9,682 nt of DNA from Desulfurococcales archaeon (lineage in GTDB: Archaea > Thermoproteota > Thermoprotei_A > Sulfolobales > Ignisphaeraceae), in assembly GCA_027066265.1 (NCBI GenBank), contig JAMOOB010000246.1, positions 1 through 9,682 on the forward strand, read 5' to 3'. Positions 6,671-9,682 of this stretch are shown here, in pieces (the stretch's first letter is position 1; each line of letters starts with the position of its first letter). Position numbers and translations under genes: made by a program. The notes under the pieces were generated by a model, which did no database searches, was not told the origin of the DNA, and saw nothing but the letters and a program-made list of their open reading frames with translations.

Positions 6671-8203
6671 ATGGCTGGAGAGAGGAGGGGTGGCGTAGGA
6701 GCACTGCTAGCCTCCATAAGGATCGTTCTCGGAAACCCCTTGGTAAGAACGTTGCTCCGTGTCTACGCAACCGAGACCGAGTGTCGATACGATGCGCAGC
6801 CCGTTAGGAGTACTCTACTTATGCACGGGCTATCCATGTATGCCGGGATCAACGTTAGGTGTGGTCCACACGTAGGAGCGATGCTATCCCTCCTCAACGC
6901 ACTGCTTCGATTCGGTATCGCAGTTCTCAACGGAGATGATAGAGAGGTTCGCAACGCTTTGAAAGATCCTGCGCTCAGGAGAGGAGTTGAAACGGTGTTC
7001 CGAGGGATCGCGCTCTACGGCGTTACCGTTCCTCAGAAGCTTCCCGCACCCTTCATGATCGTGTGGAACTTTACGAACGCATGCAATCTTAGATGCAAGC
7101 ATTGCTACCAGCACGCAAGCACGCCTCTACCGAACGAGCTAAGCCTATACGAAAAGCTTAGAGTAGTTGAAGAGCTCGATCGTGCCGGCGTTGCTTCTCT
7201 CGCATTGAGTGGTGGTGAACCAACGATTCATCCGGACTACCTCACGATAGTCAAGGCAGCGGCTTCCAGAGGTATGTACGTAGCCATAGCTACGAATGGA
7301 TGGAGATTCGCGGACATGGACGAGCTTAAGAAGGCCGTGGACGCCGGTCTGAGGTACGTAGAGGTATCTATAGATAGCGCGAACCCTAGGAAACACGATG
7401 AGTTTCGCGGCGTCGAAGGTTCGTGGAGTAGAGCTGTGAAAGCTCTCGAGAACGCTGTCAAGCTAGGTCTAAGCCACGCCATGGCTGTAACGCTCACGAA
7501 GCTGAACGTGGACGAGATCGACGATATTCTCGATCTAGCCGAGTCGATAGGTGTGAAGAGGGTCGTGTTCTTCAACTTCATCCCTGTTGGAAGAGGTAGA
7601 GAAATCGTGGATCTCGATCTGGATCCAGCAACGAGGGAGGAAGTGCTTAGGAAGCTGTACAGAGAGATGCAGCGGAGGAAGATCGAGGTTCTATCGACGG
7701 CTCCACAGTACGGACGTGTTGTGCTTCAGATGAGTGGCGGTAGGGAGGTAGCGCCTACGCACTTCGTTGCTCGTGGAGACCCCATAGTTACGTCGATCGC
7801 CGAATTCATAGGTGGTTGCGGTGCTGGTAGGATCTACGCAGCGCTTCAACCCGACGGCACGCTATCTCCATGCGTATTCATGCCCATACCCCTAGGAAAC
7901 CTCCGCGAACGTAGTTTCGAATCCATTTGGAGAACCCATCCACTGCTACTCGATCTCCGAGACAAGGATAAGCTTCGAGGAATATGCGGAAAGTGTCCCT
8001 ATAGATACGTTTGCGGAGGATGTAGAGCTCGAGCCTACAGCTACTTCGGAGATCCTCTAGCACCCGATCCGGGATGCATATACAACCTAAGGGAGTGGCT
8101 AAGCATCTCGAGTGGAAAGGACGGTGATCAGCTATGCGAAGTCGTTGATAAGGTTAGGAAGCTCGTTCTCGAAACACACGTATCCACCACGGAGAGTAGC
8201 TGA
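6671..8203 (+). CDS. Radical SAM/SPASM protein with extra N-terminal domain
   Basis: A 510-residue radical SAM enzyme that starts two bases after the upstream stop, so it is surely co-transcribed with it. Residues 1-125 are a largely helical region with C38 and C64 that I do not recognise. The barrel follows with NFTNACNLRCKHCYQ: C138, C142 and C145 hold the SAM cluster. The GGEP motif (181-184), an ATNG strand end (207-210) and SIDS (233-236) are also present. The C-terminal SPASM domain has seven Cys (383, 401, 439, 442, 448, 451, 469), with CGKCPYRYVCGGC at 439-451, enough for two auxiliary [4Fe-4S] clusters. SPASM enzymes modify peptides or make cofactors such as PQQ, mycofactocin or heme d1/heme (NirJ/AhbC/AhbD). 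The LQPDGTLSPC and LGNLRERSFESIW stretches are typical of that group. No precursor peptide is seen nearby. Function is therefore assigned only to family level. Confidence 0.9.
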   Translation: MAGERRGGVGALLASIRIVLGNPLVRTLLRVYATETECRYDAQPVRSTLLMHGLSMYAGINVRCGPHVGAMLSLLNALLRFGIAVLNGDDREVRNALKDPALRRGVETVFRGIALYGVTVPQKLPAPFMIVWNFTNACNLRCKHCYQHASTPLPNELSLYEKLRVVEELDRAGVASLALSGGEPTIHPDYLTIVKAAASRGMYVAIATNGWRFADMDELKKAVDAGLRYVEVSIDSANPRKHDEFRGVEGSWSRAVKALENAVKLGLSHAMAVTLTKLNVDEIDDILDLAESIGVKRVVFFNFIPVGRGREIVDLDLDPATREEVLRKLYREMQRRKIEVLSTAPQYGRVVLQMSGGREVAPTHFVARGDPIVTSIAEFIGGCGAGRIYAALQPDGTLSPCVFMPIPLGNLRERSFESIWRTHPLLLDLRDKDKLRGICGKCPYRYVCGGCRARAYSYFGDPLAPDPGCIYNLREWLSISSGKDGDQLCEVVDKVRKLVLETHVSTTESS

Positions 8204-8305
8204 GCTCTACACGTACTCTGTCAATGGTTGCTAACGCAGATCTCAAAGTATTTCCACTGTTTCTAGGTCTCAGCTCTTCTACGAGATTCGGAAGAGCTAC
8301 ACGTA
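8202..8305 (+). repeat. Short imperfect direct repeat bracketing the intergenic region
   Basis: GAGCTCTACACGTA at 8202-8215 recurs as GAGCTACACGTA at 8294-8305, differing by two inserted bases. The first copy overlaps the SPASM stop codon; the second forms the right side of the hairpin at 8272-8298. It may be two sites for one regulator, or chance. Confidence 0.3.
8272..8298 (+). promoter_or_regulatory. Hairpin between the SPASM gene and the flavoprotein gene
   Basis: AGCTCTTC (8272-8279) and GAAGAGCT (8291-8298) are perfect complements around an 11-base loop. The hairpin starts 69 bases after the SPASM stop and ends about 18 bases before the next TATA-like box. No T-run follows. It could mark the 3' end of the radical SAM transcript or serve as a DNA operator for the flavoprotein gene. 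Confidence 0.4.
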
Positions 8306-8316
8306 GGCAACGCTAC

Positions 8317-8323
8317 GATTAAA
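8317..8323 (+). promoter_or_regulatory. TATA-like box for the flavoprotein gene
   Basis: GATTAAA is centred 30 bases before the GTG at 8350. This spacing fits a transcript that begins close to that GTG and suggests the gene has its own promoter rather than relying on the radical SAM operon. Confidence 0.35.
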
Positions 8324-8349
8324 CCCTCGACTTGTTGCGGTGGTGAAGG

Positions 8350-8925
8350 GTGTCGAGAATGAAGGTCGTAGGTATCCTGGGAAGTCCTCGATGCAAGAGC
8401 AATACGGAGATTCTACTCGATAAACTGCTAGATGTGCTCAAATCCAAGGGATGCGAGGTGGAGAAGATACGTCTTAGAGACCTAGACATAAAGCCCTGCA
8501 CTTCGTGCCGTTCGTGTCTACGTCTCGGTAGGTGCGTGGTGGAAGACGATATGACCCGGATCGTAGCTCCAAAGATCCTGGAGGCGCATGCAATCGTTGT
8601 AGCTACCCCGGTACACTTCGACAACGTATCCGCGCTGACCAAGATCTTCATGGATCGCACGTGGTGGTTGAGAGGTAGGTTACGCAACAAGGTTCTGGGA
8701 TGCATCGTCGTTGGTAGAGGCTACGGACTCGATACCGCGTTGATGTGTATCCATAGCTGGGCTCTGAAGCACCGCATGATAGTTGGCGATCGTGGCGTTG
8801 CAGCGAGGGGATTCGAGTACGGAGAAGTGCTGAACGACGAAAGAGCTATGAAGGATCTGGTCAACCATGCCGAGAGACTGTACGAACTCCTCGTACTGAT
8901 ACACCGAGGCACCGAACGATCGTAG
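8350..8925 (+). CDS. Iron-sulfur flavoprotein / NADPH-dependent FMN reductase family
   Basis: A 191-residue cytoplasmic flavodoxin-like protein that probably binds FMN and passes electrons. The N-terminal strand and phosphate-binding loop read VVGILGSPRCKSNTEILL (residues 6-23), the usual GSPR.xSNT motif. CTSCRSCLRLGRC follows, with Cys 50, 53, 56 and 62. This CX2CX2CX5C spacing is close to the [4Fe-4S] motif of archaeal iron-sulfur flavoproteins (Isf) and is absent from plain FMN reductases. ATPVHFDNVSALTKIFMDR (85-103) matches the family's second flavin loop. The start is unsure: GTG 8350 fits the TATA spacing, whereas ATG 8359 gives the family's usual MKVVGI opening and sits 12 bases after GGTGGTGA (8339-8346). 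It may serve as an electron donor for the neighbouring radical SAM enzymes, which is inference. Confidence 0.85.
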   Translation: MSRMKVVGILGSPRCKSNTEILLDKLLDVLKSKGCEVEKIRLRDLDIKPCTSCRSCLRLGRCVVEDDMTRIVAPKILEAHAIVVATPVHFDNVSALTKIFMDRTWWLRGRLRNKVLGCIVVGRGYGLDTALMCIHSWALKHRMIVGDRGVAARGFEYGEVLNDERAMKDLVNHAERLYELLVLIHRGTERS

Positions 8926-8945
8926 CGTGGATACCTCCACCTTCG

Positions 8946-8952
8946 CTTTTTA
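8946..8952 (+). promoter_or_regulatory. TATA-like box for the membrane protein gene
   Basis: CTTTTTA is centred 29 bases before the ATG at 8978, and no ribosome binding site lies between them. This is the same leaderless-type layout seen at three other genes in this window. Confidence 0.35.
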
Positions 8953-8977
8953 GCTACGTACTGTGCTCGCGTTCTAG

Positions 8978-9682
8978 ATGAGGATTGCTACGCTGATCGC
9001 AATCGCGGTCCTCGCCCTCGTTGTAGCAACCGAAGTAGATGGAGCTGGGGCTAGGATCGTGGTGGACTGCCCGTTAAGCGTAGAGCTACGAAACGTGGAG
9101 AAGCACATCCTCAACGAAGTTCTTAGAGAGCTCGATTACGTGTACAGCGTTTCGATCGAGAGCTCCGAGAACGTCGCCGTAGCCACGATAACGATCGCCG
9201 ACTGTCGCGAGATCAACGTATCGATGCTCAGGATGCTCGGGATCGAGGATGTGGAGATCGTTGACGAATGTTCTTGCGCTCGTGCATATATCGAGAACGG
9301 TATCGTAGAGGTATCGCTTCGATTCGAAGGATTCCTAGAGTTTGCTACCTCCCTAATCCTCGCAACGATCCTCAACCTAGCCGTGAGCAAGAAGATCGTT
9401 TCCTCCAGTCGTCGAGGACTGCATCTATCGATGGTTCTCGGACTCGTAGCGCTCATCACCATGGCATCGTTCTTCGCCTTGATGATCGCTACGGAGAGCA
9501 CTGGATGCGTAGCTCTAGCACTGAACCACGTTCTAGGAATCCGTGGAGCGAACCTACCGATCGTCAGCGCTATCGCTTTGATCGCCGTAGTGATCCTCCC
9601 TTCGACTCCCTCCATAATCTACGCAGTTGCTACGTATAGAAGGGTGTCGGCGATGGTTAGGGCTACGGTAACCACGAAAATT
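8978..9682 (+). CDS. Exported or membrane protein, N-terminal part (runs off the window)
   Basis: An uninterrupted frame of 235 codons runs from ATG 8978 to the last base of the window with no stop. The first 20 or so residues (MRIATLIAIAVLALVVATEV) look like a signal peptide or N-terminal anchor. An external domain of about 95 residues follows, with C31, C76, C98 and C100, which could form two disulfides. Hydrophobic segments at about 119-138, 150-171 and 193-218 are likely membrane helices. The basic loop KKIVSSSRRG (138-147) and the RR at 221-222 place those ends in the cytoplasm. The overall plan is outside domain first, then several helices. No family is recognised. The codon pattern matches the neighbours, and two long overlapping opposite or shifted frames here are shadows. 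Without its 3' half the function cannot be called. Confidence 0.75.
   Translation, partial: MRIATLIAIAVLALVVATEVDGAGARIVVDCPLSVELRNVEKHILNEVLRELDYVYSVSIESSENVAVATITIADCREINVSMLRMLGIEDVEIVDECSCARAYIENGIVEVSLRFEGFLEFATSLILATILNLAVSKKIVSSSRRGLHLSMVLGLVALITMASFFALMIATESTGCVALALNHVLGIRGANLPIVSAIALIAVVILPSTPSIIYAVATYRRVSAMVRATVTTKI

Noticed and set aside
9136..9639. Open frames on the minus strand (9136-9615) and shifted plus strand (9268-9639)
   Set aside because: Both overlap the continuous membrane-protein frame that starts at 8978 and runs to the window end. That frame has a signal peptide, clean membrane helices and native codon use, while the others are Ser/Arg-rich.

Overview
The window looks like chromosomal DNA from a hyperthermophilic archaeon, most likely a crenarchaeon (Thermoproteota). 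The evidence is an archaeal-type valyl-tRNA synthetase, TATA-like boxes about 30 bases upstream of several start codons, GGTG-type ribosome binding sites where a leader is likely, frequent GTG starts, and small charge-rich proteins. The genus cannot be fixed from this sequence. No tRNA, rRNA, CRISPR array, insertion sequence or attachment site was seen.

Layout. Positions 2-154 hold the C-terminal end of an unidentified gene. Positions about 155-893 hold no intact gene, but one forward frame keeps a coding-like pattern interrupted by three stop codons, so this is probably a decayed gene; a short motif hints at an archaeo-eukaryotic primase. A two-part hypothetical protein follows (894-1877, own TATA box and Shine-Dalgarno). 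Next comes valS (2000-4444), then a convergent cysteine-rich hypothetical protein on the minus strand (4451-5119). A divergent promoter region (5120-5255) carries a near-perfect 20-base palindrome. It precedes a two-gene radical-SAM operon: a cobalamin-binding radical SAM enzyme (5256-6668) and, two bases later, a radical SAM/SPASM protein with an uncharacterised N-terminal domain (6671-8203). After a 146-base gap with a hairpin and a short repeat comes an iron-sulfur flavoprotein-like FMN reductase (8350-8925). Last is the start of a secreted or membrane-anchored multi-pass protein that runs off the window (8978-9682).

How the genes may work together. valS is housekeeping. The most interesting unit is the radical SAM pair, whose spacing implies co-expression and so a shared pathway, for example modification of a lipid, cofactor or peptide. 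The nearby iron-sulfur flavoprotein could supply electrons for reductive SAM cleavage, but it has its own promoter-like sequence, so that link is inference. No substrate, precursor peptide or biosynthetic partner is visible that would name the product.
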